Assembly (NCBI RefSeq): GCF_000708675.1
Contig: NZ_JELR01000005.1
Coordinates: 1 to 64,000 of the forward strand
From: Microbulbifer sp. HZ11
GTDB taxonomy: Bacteria > Pseudomonadota > Gammaproteobacteria > Pseudomonadales > Cellvibrionaceae
Direction of reading: 5' to 3'
DNA: 64,000 nucleotides
Both the position numbers and the translations under genes were made by a program. Positions 37,701 through 47,015 of this stretch are shown here, piece after piece (the stretch's first letter is position 1; every line of letters begins with the position of its first letter). A model generated the notes under the pieces. That model worked only from the letters and a program-made list of their open reading frames with translations. It was not told the origin of the DNA and did no database searches.

Positions 37701-40700
37701 GTGAAGTCGTTGGTTTTTTCCGCGACGTAGTCCGGCGCTGCCTCGATGGGGGTGATATCCGAATCGGCATTGTCTCCGGGTGTTGGGTCGGATCCGTTGC
37801 TTTCGTCGCCGTCGATGGAGACACTATTGCTCGTCTGTTCAACACCGGCCGGCACCGGATCGATGATGGTAACCACCAGGTTGACGGAGCCATTTTCGCC
37901 GGCGGCAAGATTCCCAACGTCAAAGGTCAGCGTGTCGCCGTTCAACATCCAGTTCGGGTTTTCGGATGGATCGAAGTTGACATATTCCGGCAGGCTTTCG
38001 GTGATCACCACTCCCGTGGCCGGGAGATTGCCGCGGTTGCCGTAATTGATGGTGTAGGTAACGGTGTCACCGGGTGCGGCGGGGTTATCGGCATCGATTC
38101 CGCCGTCGTCTTTCGAGATAAACAGATCGACTGCTTCGATATCGGCGGCGACCTGGTCACTGACCTCATACTCCCGCTCGATATCACCATCGTCACCGCC
38201 TTCCGGTGTATCCAGCGACGTGTAATCAGCAACGGTGGTATTGGTGGTAGTCTGACCTATGGCTGCGGGATCGGTGGTTACCCGGGCATCGATGGTGATG
38301 GTGACGGTGGTGGTGCTGTCGATTTCACTGATACTGATCGACAGCAGGTTCGCCGCGGAGTTATCTACAATCTCCGGCGAGCCGCCACCGGTCACATCAA
38401 TCTGTACATTGTCTACCGAAGCGATAAAGGGCGGAAGCGTATCGCGAATGACCACGTCGTAGGCATCGGCACCGCTATTCGGGTCCAGTTCCACGGTGAT
38501 CTGGTACTGTGCCGGCCCTCCCAGTGTCAGGGGGGTACTGGTTAGCAGTTGCTTGTCGATCATCAGCAGCGGTTCGACCACATCGACGGATGCACTGGCA
38601 GTGGCGCTGCCGTCAAGAGTGCCGTCGCTATCAGTATCGAACTGTAGTTCCACATCATTATTGAGAGTGGTGCCCTGAACATTGCTTGGGATATCAGTGA
38701 CGCGTAGACGGTAGGTAAATGTAACGGTTTCTATTGTGCTGTTATCCGTATCAGAATTCTCCAGGGTGCCGAAATCCACAATCAGCGCATTGTTGGCGGC
38801 ATCATTGGTCATGGTGATCTGACTAGAGTCGATTGGCACGGCATCCGGGTCGCTGGCCACAATACTGACCAGATCCACAAACTCGAAGCCGGGGCCGTAT
38901 ACATCGGTAATGCGCCCGGTAATGGATGCTTCGGGCAGTGCAACGGTCACCGAAAAGGTAACCACTTCGCCGATGGTGGCCTCGCTATCACTATTGAGGT
39001 CGTCATTCTGCGAGGTGGAAACCAGTACTTTTTCCACGGTGGGAGAATTTACCGTGATAACGGCATCATCACTGACCGCGTAATTGTTGAGCCCATTGCC
39101 CTCGCCGTCACTCCCATCGCGCTCGCCGGCGTCCCCATCCGGGCCGTTCGCATCCAGGCTGCTCCAGCGGAGGTCGGTGTCATTGAAAATTTCTCCGCCC
39201 GCTATGGTGTTGGCGAGTGTACCGGTAATGGTCAGGGTTATGGTGGTACCGGGGAGCATATCCAATTCAGCCTGCGGATCAATTACCAGCCGATTGTTTA
39301 CCTCGTCATAAATAAAAAAGTTGGTGACATTGCCGCTTTCGCCCGCCAATTCAATCGTTGCGCTGAAGTCGGTAATCTCGAATTCGTCCGGCAGCTGGTC
39401 AGTGAAGATAATGTCATAAGCTGTGGTACTGCTGCCATCACCCGGATTCTCTGCGACGATGGTGTAGGTAACCTGATCGCCGTTATCGCCGGTGCCAGGA
39501 ACCACCGATTTTTCGATCAGTAGCTGTGGTTCTATGACGGTAATGTCGGCGGTCTGGGATACCGCCTGATCGTCTGGATCAATCTCGCCGTTGTCATTGG
39601 AGTCCCAGATAAAGGTGGCGGTGTTGGTGAGTACCTCGCCGGCCTGATTGCTTTCCACATTGAGTACTTTGACCGTATACAGGAGCGCGATGGTGTTGGC
39701 CCCTGCATCGTTGCTGGCATTGCTATTGGTCAGGGTTCCCAGTGAAAAAACAATTTCTCCGGTGGTACCTTCAGCAGGAGGGTTCAGAATGCCCGGATCC
39801 GTCAGGTCTCCAAGGCTGGAGGTGATGTTGCTACCGACGATCACTTCATCGAGACTGACAAAGGCCAGCCCCGGTGGCAACAGGTCGGTAATGGTGGCCA
39901 GTGGCACCTCGCCTTCTGGAATGATGAAATAGGATGCATAGCTTGCGGTCTCCCCGATGACCACTTCGGTGAGGCCGTTAAACGGATCCTCTATGGAGCT
40001 GCTGGTGATCTGCTTCCCCTCGGCCAGAATGGATGTTGTTGTAAAGGAGTTTGAGCCGATTGCGCGGTAGTCATTGAGGTTGCCCAAGCCGTCAACGCCA
40101 GTACGCTCATTCGGATCCTCCCCCTCGATACTGGTCCACTCGGCAAATGCGACGTTGGTGATGGTGGTGCCGGGAACAATAAATGCGTCCACCGTTGCGG
40201 AGAATTGCAGGGTCAGGGTTTGCCCCATTAGCAGGTCAAAGGTCTGGTTCGTCGCCATGGAGATGGTATTTCCGTTCACCACGAACCGGTTAAGTACATC
40301 CACCCCATCCAGTGTCGCGCTGACCAGGGTCACGCCGCCAAGCTCGGATGGCAGTGTATCGGTAAAGGTCGCGTCCCAGGCATCGGTTTCAGAGGTGCTG
40401 GCGTGGGAGATGACCACGGTGTAATCGATCTGATCATTGGCATCGATACGCGAAGATGCGGAAGAGAGCGTTTTTTCCACCTGCAGTTGTGGTTCGATCA
40501 CCGTAATATTTTCTGCGGCAGCAGTAGCCTGTACGGTGGGATTGTCCACGCCGTCGGCGGTGCTGTCCCAGGAGAATTCCGCCTGGTTATTCAGGGTATC
40601 GCCGCTCTGATTTTCAATAATATTCTGCACCAGTACCCGGTAGGTGATGGTGATTGTTTCTGTACTGCTATTGTCGCGGTTGACGTTGGTAAGGTCGCCG

Positions 40701-43700
40701 AGATCAAAAGTGATCTGCTGGCCATTTTCAGTAATGGTAAGATCACTCTGGCTCCAGGGGTTGCCGCTGGCATTCTGGATATCCGCTGACGCGGTTACCG
40801 AAACGATATCGAGATACTCCAGCCCCAGATCCAGGGTATCGAGAATCGAGGCGCTGGGTGTTTCCCCTTCGGCGATTGTCAGGGTGAGGGTATATTCGGC
40901 GGTTTCACCGATAACCGCCTCATCGTCAAGATTGTTCGCTGAATTAATACTGGTGCCATCCAGTGATTTGCTCACCGTATTTGCACGGATAGTAACCGCA
41001 GCATCGTCCTGCCAGTTGGAGTTTGAATTACCCTCGGTGTAATCGTTGCCCTCATCCACGCCACCGTAAGCTTCAAGGGTAGCGGTATTGATGATTTCCT
41101 GATTAGGCTGGACATCACCGATGGCCTGTAAGTCATAAGTAATAACAATAATATTACTGCCGTCGATGGTGTTGCCCGCGTCCGGGTCCCGACCCTGGTT
41201 TAATGCGCCCTCGGTCGATGAAGGGTCGTCGATGACGATGCCGCTGCCAAACAAATCCCCGCTAAACGTGAGGGCAGTCCCGCTACCGGTATAAACCTGC
41301 AGATTAAGGTCGGCCGCGTTGCCACCGGGATAGTCGAAACCGGGAGGAAGAATATCGCTGATTGCAATATTGAACGCATCGGAGCCGCCGGTATTTTCTA
41401 CGGTGATGGCAAAGCGTACCAGGTCGCCAGCATCCACCTCGCTGAGGTTGGAGTCGATGGGGACCGCACCGAGGTTATCACTGGTGATCAGCCCTCCAGT
41501 CCACGGCGGTGCTGTAGCGGTACCGGGCTCGGCGAAATCCACCGGTGCATTCGGGTCCGGATCAAACACACCGTTGCTATTATTGGTGGAGACAACACCT
41601 TTGGTAAGGCTCAGCTCCGGCGACAACACCTCCAGCTGCACCGCATCCGGATCCAGCACCGTGGTGCCGTTGGTGTTGGTGATGGCAATGGAAGAAACAT
41701 TGGTCAGCGACAGACCGTCGGTGAAGGGCTGATCCTGTACCTGTACGGTGAATAGCAGCTGGACGGTGCCGCCATTGGAGTTGTCCAGACTGGAAGGATC
41801 GAAATCCCAGGTAATGGAATTGTTGCCGGTGTCGGCGCTGGTGGTGGTGCGGGAGCCGTCGAGATAGCCGGGCGGCCAGTTACCGAAGTCCGTGTTGGGG
41901 CCAAACCCCCATTCGTTGACCCCGGGAATGCTGGCGCCGTTCCCGGTATCGGTGAAGGTCGGTGCCTGTGCCAGGAACACCGGTAACGGTAGGTAGTCGG
42001 TTACACTGATGCCTTCAAAGTCGATGGTACCAAGGTCGATTTCCAGGGCAAAGGTAACGGTATCGCCCACACTGATGTCATTGAGATCCGCCGGATCAGT
42101 ACTGTCATTGACGGCGAAAACCGATTTACTGGAGTTTGCGCTCTGGATAACGATTTCTTCGCTACTGCTGTTTTCTACCGTTTCACCATTGGCGGAAACC
42201 GCTGTCGCGGTGAGCGTCGCCTGGTTGCCGATTACATCCAGTGCATCCACCGAGCCACCGGGCCCCACATACTGCTCGCGGATAACCGCTTCATAGGTGA
42301 TGGTGATGGTGGTAGTACCCTGGGTGACACCATCGGCAAACAGATCGCCGTCGAGGCTGCCATCGGTGAGGCCCTGGTCGATCAGCTGCTGGGAAATATC
42401 CACATCCACGGTGGTGGAACCATCACCGTTGATCACGACCGAGGAGTTGCCCGCAGCCACCGGCGACGGACCAAAATTACTGCCATTGAGTGACAGGCTC
42501 ATGGAAATTGAGTCGGGGTCCACTTCGATACCGTCGCCAACCAGGTCACTTACCGACAGATTATCCAGCGACATATAGTCGGAGACCTGCATGGTCAGGG
42601 TGTACTCGATCGTATCCCCCGGGGTATAGCCCGGTGTGCCCGTGTCGTTCACCAGGGAAACATTTTTTTGCAGAGCGCTGGCGGTGGCAACGATCTGTGC
42701 ATCGTCGCTGCCACTGATATTCATGCTGTCGTAAACACCGCTGGCGGATGCAGTATTGAGTACCACATCGTCCGCCGCATCGTTGACCACAATCGGATTG
42801 CCGTTGGCATCCACCTCCGGCACGTAACCGGAATAGGTGATAACAATATCGTTGTCCGCCAGGGTGCCCTCAACGGGCGTCAGAAATGTGACAACCAGTT
42901 CCGAACCTACCTGCGCCCCTTCCGGCGGTTCCGAGATTGTATAGTCGGTACCTTCGACCAGGGTGCTGCCGACTGCGCCACCGACGCTAACGGTCCCCGG
43001 TTGGTAGTAGAAATTTTCCGGAACCTGTTCGGTGACGACGAGGTTTTGCACCGGGGACATATTGGCGATGTCCACATTCACCTGCCAGGTGACAGGCTCA
43101 CTGGGGCCGGTAACGGTTTCGCCATCGTCGCCGATTGACGCGTTGTCCCCGTCACCATCCACCGCCACTTTGTCCACCAGCATTACCGTGGGAGTAATCT
43201 GGGTTTCGATGGGCGGAGCCACAATGGCCGGATCCGTGTCCGGGTTATTGAGCGGGTCGTTGCCGTAGGCAAATCCCGGGCGCACATAAATTGGAATCGG
43301 CACGCCCACCATGGCGCCGGCGACCTCATCAATCAGCAGGGAAACATCGAGTTCGTAGGCGGGCTGGTCCGGGGTAAAGGAACCGAAGGGCAGCTGGATC
43401 GCATACCAGGTTGCGCCCTCCTCACCGGGCGGCAGTGAAATATCCCCGGTCTGATTGAAATCGTAGGGGTGGTAGTCCACCGGATTACCGCCACTGTCTA
43501 CCCACTGGCCGTTTTCATAGGTGTAGGTTTCTACCTTGGCACCGAGCAGCCCACTGACATTATCAACCTCGAGGCCGGGTCCTAGGACAATGTCCATAAA
43601 CGGACCGTAACCGGTGGTATCACCGGCATTGTCGAAGGTGAATGTTATATCAGTGGACTCGTTGATAAAGTCCTCACTGGGCCCGTCTACCGTGGCGGTG

Positions 43701-44599
43701 GGGGTGGCAACCATCAGCCCTTCCCAGGAACCTTGAAGCAGCTTGGAAAAAATAATATCGGTTTCCACATCTCCCCGGTTCTGCTCCAGTTCCCAGTCAC
43801 CGCCACGCAATGCACTGCCGGTGGCATCGTCCGAGGCGGCGACATCGGCACCGGTGAGATCCGCGATCCGCGCAATAAATTTTTCCCCGGTCAGGCTGTA
43901 GCCGGTATTACATCCGTACAGCAGGATATCGGCACCGCTATTCAAGCTGCTGGACCAGCTCTGTAATTGCGCGCGGTGGTTGTTGCCTGCTTGTTCAGGC
44001 GTGCTCTCGTAAGTGGTCTCGGAGCCGGTATCAGACAGCGAGGCGAGGGATAGGGTGTCCGCGCCGATATCAATGCCGCCGGCACCGCCATGGGAGATCA
44101 GGTGAATGGCATCAAATGTCTGGCCGCTTTGCTGGATCAGGTCGGAGACCGTCTGCAGGGTGTCGCTGGCACCCAGCGTCAGTAATGTCACACTGCGTTC
44201 GCCAATGGTGAGCTGCATCGCGTCGCCGTCGTTGTTCACCGCAGAAGACTGCTGCACCAGGTCGTCGACCAGCGCCTGCGCATCATCGAGTTGCAGGTCG
44301 ATGACGACCAGCTCGGCTTTCGCTTGGTACGATGCATTTAATAGTCCGGCAGACATTTGCCCGGCAAAACTCTGCTGGCGGTTTTCCTGCTTGTCTTTTT
44401 GTGTGTCGCTGCGTAGGGTTATCTCATTCCCGTCCGCCGTATCGGTATCGGCAGGACTTACAGCCTGACTGACATCCGCAGCTACCGAGGCATCCAGTAA
44501 TACACGTTTTTCCAGGTTGCGGTGCAGGCTGCTGAGCCGGCGGCCGTGCTGATGAATGGCATTGGCCAGGGATGATCTGGAAAACTCATTGAATTCCAT
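34787..44599 (-). CDS. Giant surface protein with DUF4347 and DUF11/fimbrial repeats
   Basis: 3270 residues. There is no Sec signal; instead the N-terminus carries LEKRVLLDAS (29-38), the LEPR-type motif seen on many giant exported proteins. A DUF4347 domain (about 95-275) has HLISHGGAG (166-174) and LLYGCNTG (226-233), a His/Cys pair like that of caspase-fold peptidases. From about 300 to 2157 come isopeptide-type fimbrial domains in two alternating kinds, and from about 2157 to 3075 seven DUF11-like modules of about 131 residues in A-B-A-B-A-B-A order. The last 195 residues are unlike the repeats and have no RTX nonapeptides. It is the last gene of an operon coding its likely exporter. Role: long, rigid adhesin or matrix fibre (inferred). 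Confidence 0.88.
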   Translation of the reverse strand: MEFNEFSRSSLANAIHQHGRRLSSLHRNLEKRVLLDASVAADVSQAVSPADTDTADGNEITLRSDTQKDKQENRQQSFAGQMSAGLLNASYQAKAELVVIDLQLDDAQALVDDLVQQSSAVNNDGDAMQLTIGERSVTLLTLGASDTLQTVSDLIQQSGQTFDAIHLISHGGAGGIDIGADTLSLASLSDTGSETTYESTPEQAGNNHRAQLQSWSSSLNSGADILLYGCNTGYSLTGEKFIARIADLTGADVAASDDATGSALRGGDWELEQNRGDVETDIIFSKLLQGSWEGLMVATPTATVDGPSEDFINESTDITFTFDNAGDTTGYGPFMDIVLGPGLEVDNVSGLLGAKVETYTYENGQWVDSGGNPVDYHPYDFNQTGDISLPPGEEGATWYAIQLPFGSFTPDQPAYELDVSLLIDEVAGAMVGVPIPIYVRPGFAYGNDPLNNPDTDPAIVAPPIETQITPTVMLVDKVAVDGDGDNASIGDDGETVTGPSEPVTWQVNVDIANMSPVQNLVVTEQVPENFYYQPGTVSVGGAVGSTLVEGTDYTISEPPEGAQVGSELVVTFLTPVEGTLADNDIVITYSGYVPEVDANGNPIVVNDAADDVVLNTASASGVYDSMNISGSDDAQIVATASALQKNVSLVNDTGTPGYTPGDTIEYTLTMQVSDYMSLDNLSVSDLVGDGIEVDPDSISMSLSLNGSNFGPSPVAAGNSSVVINGDGSTTVDVDISQQLIDQGLTDGSLDGDLFADGVTQGTTTITITYEAVIREQYVGPGGSVDALDVIGNQATLTATAVSANGETVENSSSEEIVIQSANSSKSVFAVNDSTDPADLNDISVGDTVTFALEIDLGTIDFEGISVTDYLPLPVFLAQAPTFTDTGNGASIPGVNEWGFGPNTDFGNWPPGYLDGSRTTTSADTGNNSITWDFDPSSLDNSNGGTVQLLFTVQVQDQPFTDGLSLTNVSSIAITNTNGTTVLDPDAVQLEVLSPELSLTKGVVSTNNSNGVFDPDPNAPVDFAEPGTATAPPWTGGLITSDNLGAVPIDSNLSEVDAGDLVRFAITVENTGGSDAFNIAISDILPPGFDYPGGNAADLNLQVYTGSGTALTFSGDLFGSGIVIDDPSSTEGALNQGRDPDAGNTIDGSNIIVITYDLQAIGDVQPNQEIINTATLEAYGGVDEGNDYTEGNSNSNWQDDAAVTIRANTVSKSLDGTSINSANNLDDEAVIGETAEYTLTLTIAEGETPSASILDTLDLGLEYLDIVSVTASADIQNASGNPWSQSDLTITENGQQITFDLGDLTNVNRDNSSTETITITYRVLVQNIIENQSGDTLNNQAEFSWDSTADGVDNPTVQATAAAENITVIEPQLQVEKTLSSASSRIDANDQIDYTVVISHASTSETDAWDATFTDTLPSELGGVTLVSATLDGVDVLNRFVVNGNTISMATNQTFDLLMGQTLTLQFSATVDAFIVPGTTITNVAFAEWTSIEGEDPNERTGVDGLGNLNDYRAIGSNSFTTTSILAEGKQITSSSIEDPFNGLTEVVIGETASYASYFIIPEGEVPLATITDLLPPGLAFVSLDEVIVGSNITSSLGDLTDPGILNPPAEGTTGEIVFSLGTLTNSNASNDAGANTIALLYTVKVLNVESNQAGEVLTNTATFIWDSNDNGEIDPDDQAVSQTADITVIEPQLLIEKSVVPGTGDNGDQVTYTIVAENPGDGSSTTAYDIIFTDQLPDEFEITDFSATIELAGESGNVTNFFIYDEVNNRLVIDPQAELDMLPGTTITLTITGTLANTIAGGEIFNDTDLRWSSLDANGPDGDAGERDGSDGEGNGLNNYAVSDDAVITVNSPTVEKVLVSTSQNDDLNSDSEATIGEVVTFSVTVALPEASITGRITDVYGPGFEFVDLVSIVASDPDAVPIDSSQITMTNDAANNALIVDFGTLENSDTDNSTIETVTFTYRLRVTDIPSNVQGTTLNNDVELQFDTDSDGTLDGSATASASVDVVEPLLMIDKQLLTSTPLTLGGPAQYQITVELDPNSGADAYDVVIRDTLPPFIASVDNVQIDVTGGGSPEIVDNSAANLLSISISEIDSTTTVTITIDARVTTDPAAIGQTTTNTTVADYTSLDTPEGGDDGDIEREYEVSDQVAADIEAVDLFISKDDGGIDADNPAAPGDTVTYTINYGNRGNLPATGVVITESLPEYVNFDPSENPNWMLNGDTLTFDVGNLAAGENGSVNLVVTIIDPVPAGVEQTSNSVSIDGDESNGSDPTPGDNADSDITPIEAAPDYVAEKTNDFTSPVQPGDPVSWTIEISNQGNQDGTGVVVTDNLPDTSLFTNFTASNGGVIDLNAGTVTWDIGDLAAGDSITLTLSADVADSVPVTIPTQTNTVTVDDDGNNGPDPTPDNNTDNTEFDITYVELSIDKDDGGVSVEPGDTLIYTLTYANNGTQEATGVVITETLPDYTTFDAANSDPRWVQNGNTLTLDLGTLAAGETGSVDFAVVFDNPMPSGVEETSNSTRIEDDGGNGPDQDPDNNTDDETTPIEAAPDYVLDKIENFVDPANPGDTLEWTIVITNEGNQDGTGVVITDDLPSSTVLSNVTASDGGVIDLDRGIVTWDIGDLAAGESVSVTLTAVIPDLVPVSFPLLANTAVVTDDGANGPDPTPENNGDTEQFNIIFVDLVIDKVVNDEDNIAFPGEVVTYTLSYANVGTASAPETRVFELLPANTTFDPTNSTPGWQLENGRYVIDIGEVNPGETGQVQFAVIIDDPLPADFQVFTNVALIDYNDSNGPDQDPANNTTADRDSPAIVVVAAPDYQIDKIENFEDPANPGDTISWTIVASNVGNQNGTGVVVTDQLPDQSLFTDFVASDGGIVDTQAGTVTWNIGNLAAGDSVSLTLTTTVQDQVPANVGAQTNIVTITDDGSNGADPDPSNNSDSETFEIEFVDLFIDKDDKDVEPRPTESIVYTLTYGNRGNATSTGVVITETLPPNTTFDAANSTPGWVRSGDTYTFDVGTLAPGEQGSITFAVTVNYPLDATIQQTENTATIGDDGNHGRDQNPDDNIDTDQTEIENDTNVDNITLSQLYPEYIYPPREWERQAPELHGRLISKETENVSSNLQGGRSGDHYDPVFGSVDGRYYPNDWSRVFGNDLSIDTSAPEDSHKSSPLQMHRDFAGFRDNSIFGDFQRPAASPELPAGAPHWTPEVEPLPSPLQSSPSGDEPLNLNGERSQLQEQLDEIGREMRESRVSPLLAALAQQVAEESGEPQRSE
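35375..38130 (-). repeat. DNA coding seven tandem DUF11 modules
   Basis: Two types of module of about 393 nt alternate. Type A begins (V/D)LxIDKDDGG-like; type B begins APDYxxxK(I/T)(E/N)(N)F. The order is A-B-A-B-A-B-A, so the true duplication unit is probably the A-B pair (about 790 nt). Protein-level similarity is high within each type. Such repeats are prone to recombination and to assembly error. Confidence 0.8.
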
Positions 44600-44686
44600 G
44601 GAATACCTCTTTCCTTGCGGTAGCTGTCGGTCATCGTCCTGATGGTCGGGAAAATTGCTTCAAAATATCGTGTTTACTGCGCGCGG

Positions 44687-46990
44687 TCAGACACCGCTCT
44701 CGCGAATCAGTACACCTGCAACCCGCTGCGTCAGTAATTGCAGAAGACTTACCGGTTCGCCAAGCAGTACCAGGTGGCCGGTACGCTGGGCACTTATCGG
44801 AACGGAAGGCCCCGATCTGGCGTCGTCACGTGACGTTTGGGGTACATCAAAAAGAATCAAATGCAGGGCCTCGGCAGAGCGGCGTGGGTCGTCGGCCAGT
44901 GACTGCAGTGGGCCGCCGTTGACGGAGGCGAGCGCCGGATCCTGGATACGCCGCGATGCAATCTGTTCCACCGCAATTACCGTCACCGGAACCGGTTGCC
45001 ATTGACCAGAGAGAAACAGCCTGCCTTTCCGCTCTGCGGTGTCAGCAACATTCAGACGCATGGTCTGTTGTGCTTGCGCATAGGCGCGGCCCGCGAGGCT
45101 GCGACGATCGGCGATGGTCAAAAACGGCTGATTGAGATCCAGAAACTGATCTGTACCGAGCCCTGGCAGTACCCAGTCCACGACGCCGGAAACTTGCGCC
45201 GAAACTTGAAGTTGCCGCTGCTCGGTTTCCAGTGCGCGCAGTAACTGGCGCTTGCTCAATAGGTCCTGCAGGTAGATCCCGTCGAGGGCGTCCAGGGTTT
45301 CGGCAAACCCATCGCTGTGCTGGCGGCGTTGTAGCAGGTTCAATTCGGTGCGAGTGCGGGCAATACGGTAGGCCAGCTCGTCGTTATGAAACTCGGCGAT
45401 GATCTGCCCCTCGGTCACCGCTTCTCCGCGTCTGACGAAGCGGCGCAGTGTCGCGCCGGCGGGGGCCATGGCCTTCTGCTCTGCAGAGAAGTAAGTGGCC
45501 GCGGGAATCTGCACCGGCCAGGGTAGCGGTATCAGCAGCAGGGCGAGAAGTGTGATGATGGTGAGCAGCGCCCCAGGCCGGAATAGACGTAGCCATCGGT
45601 AAAGACCCGGAATCAGCGGTGTCTTGCCCTGTGAACTCTGCATCGGATCCTCTCCCGATTGTGATGCCGGCTGGTCGCCATCGCGCCGGGAATTCTGCTC
45701 CTTCAGGTAACCCAGAAAACCGGAAATCTCCCGGAAGGCGGGCACGCAAAGCAGAAGGCCAATACACAACAGGAACACCAGTATGCCGGCGGCCTTGAAT
45801 AGCAACTGGTAAGCGGCGTAACTGATAAACGCGAACACCATGAGCCGATAGACAAGACTGGCCAGTCCAAACAGAATCAGCAGTCGTTGCCGGCGACCGG
45901 TGGGGGCTGGGTAGTGGCGCAGCAGCCGTGACCAGATCCAGTGACGCAGGCTGGTGTTTGCGATTTGTTGAAGATTCTTTTCGCCGGTGTAATCACTCAA
46001 CAGGTAGTAGCCGTCGAATTTCATCAGTGGATTGGCGTTGATCATCAACGTGGTTAACAGCGAAGCGGTAAACAGATAAAACATCAGCGCGCGCAGCGGG
46101 CCGTCGTCCAGCAGGCACCAGGCCATTGCCGCGGCGACACCGAGGGCGCACTCAAAGGTTACCCCGGCGGCGGAAATATGCAGGCGCGCTTTGCGAGGCA
46201 GGCGCCAGGCATCGGTGATTTCGCTGAACATGATTGGCATCAGCGCGATCAGCCCGACGCCGATACTGTTGGCGCGGATGCCGTACAGGCGCGCTACGCT
46301 GGCGTGACCCAACTCGTGCACCAGGCTGAGTAGCAGATAGCAGAAAAAGAAAATGACCGCGCCCACCGGATTCCAGCCCGCGTCGAAGTAGGCAATAAAT
46401 TCAGACCAGTGCTGACCAACAGAAACGGCACAGAAAAGTGCCGTGCATACCAGCAGCGCGTAAAACCCGCCGGCGGCGGTGGCGCGGGCGAGGGGCAACA
46501 GTAGCCGGCAGCTCAGCTCGGGGACAAACAGCGGACGTCGCCAGAATAGGCTTTTTTGCAGTTTTACCAGCCGCTGCTGTGCCCTGCTCACCGAGGCGAG
46601 CTTTGCGGACAGCGCATCACTACTGGTCTGCAGAAGCTCATTGTCTTTGACAAAACGCACCACGGATTCAATTTGCCGTGGATCGATTTCGCAGCCTTGC
46701 TGAGCGGCAATTTCTGCCGCAACCTTCTCGGTACTCCCCAGGTGCCAGAGCTGCAGCACCAGCACTTCCAGCTCGCCAAGTTCCAGGTACTGGCCCCGCA
46801 AGGGATCGAACAGTAGCCAGGTATGAAAGCGATGGTGCGCGGAATTCCCGTGACGCTGGTCGCCCTGTTCGTTGCTGCGGTGAATTTGCAGGTCGGTGCG
46901 TAGCGGCGCCCAGGGACCGCACGGCGTGCTCCCCGGAGAACTTCCGTTAGCGGTGGTGGAGGCTGGATCGTCGAATAATTGTGACTGCAC
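44687..46990 (-). CDS. PqqD-like / M50 intramembrane protease-like / HlyD-like hybrid membrane protein
   Basis: 767 residues. A PqqD-like peptide-binding region lies at about 55-122 (TWLLFDPLRGQYLELGELE). A multi-helix membrane part (about 160-430) contains HELGH (225-229) and NANPLMKFDGYYLLSD (318-333), the zinc ligands of the M50 site-2 protease family. After a linker and another membrane helix (about 475-495), a periplasmic HlyD-type region follows (about 500-700; biotinyl-lipoyl-like pieces FVRRGEAVTEGQIIAEFHN). The YydH-like family is linked with peptide export or processing. Here it is between an adaptor and the giant adhesin gene, where an ABC transporter would normally be. It may process or thread the adhesin; this is inferred. 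Confidence 0.82.
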   Translation of the reverse strand: MQSQLFDDPASTTANGSSPGSTPCGPWAPLRTDLQIHRSNEQGDQRHGNSAHHRFHTWLLFDPLRGQYLELGELEVLVLQLWHLGSTEKVAAEIAAQQGCEIDPRQIESVVRFVKDNELLQTSSDALSAKLASVSRAQQRLVKLQKSLFWRRPLFVPELSCRLLLPLARATAAGGFYALLVCTALFCAVSVGQHWSEFIAYFDAGWNPVGAVIFFFCYLLLSLVHELGHASVARLYGIRANSIGVGLIALMPIMFSEITDAWRLPRKARLHISAAGVTFECALGVAAAMAWCLLDDGPLRALMFYLFTASLLTTLMINANPLMKFDGYYLLSDYTGEKNLQQIANTSLRHWIWSRLLRHYPAPTGRRQRLLILFGLASLVYRLMVFAFISYAAYQLLFKAAGILVFLLCIGLLLCVPAFREISGFLGYLKEQNSRRDGDQPASQSGEDPMQSSQGKTPLIPGLYRWLRLFRPGALLTIITLLALLLIPLPWPVQIPAATYFSAEQKAMAPAGATLRRFVRRGEAVTEGQIIAEFHNDELAYRIARTRTELNLLQRRQHSDGFAETLDALDGIYLQDLLSKRQLLRALETEQRQLQVSAQVSGVVDWVLPGLGTDQFLDLNQPFLTIADRRSLAGRAYAQAQQTMRLNVADTAERKGRLFLSGQWQPVPVTVIAVEQIASRRIQDPALASVNGGPLQSLADDPRRSAEALHLILFDVPQTSRDDARSGPSVPISAQRTGHLVLLGEPVSLLQLLTQRVAGVLIRESGV

Positions 46991-47015
46991 CGGCGCGGTT
47001 ACCTCATGGCGGGTG

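Noticed and set aside
36059-38545. 828-codon open frame on the plus strand inside the giant adhesin gene
   Set aside because: It is antisense to the repeated DUF11 modules, has low-complexity, periodically repeated composition that mirrors them, and lacks a ribosome site or a recognisable domain.
35375-43000. CRISPR-like periodicity
   Set aside because: The repeats are long (about 390 nt), in frame and diverged at the DNA level; they encode protein modules.
44600-44686. Independent promoter or terminator before the adhesin gene
   Set aside because: Only 87 nt with no clear hairpin or promoter hexamers, so the gene was kept in the exporter operon.
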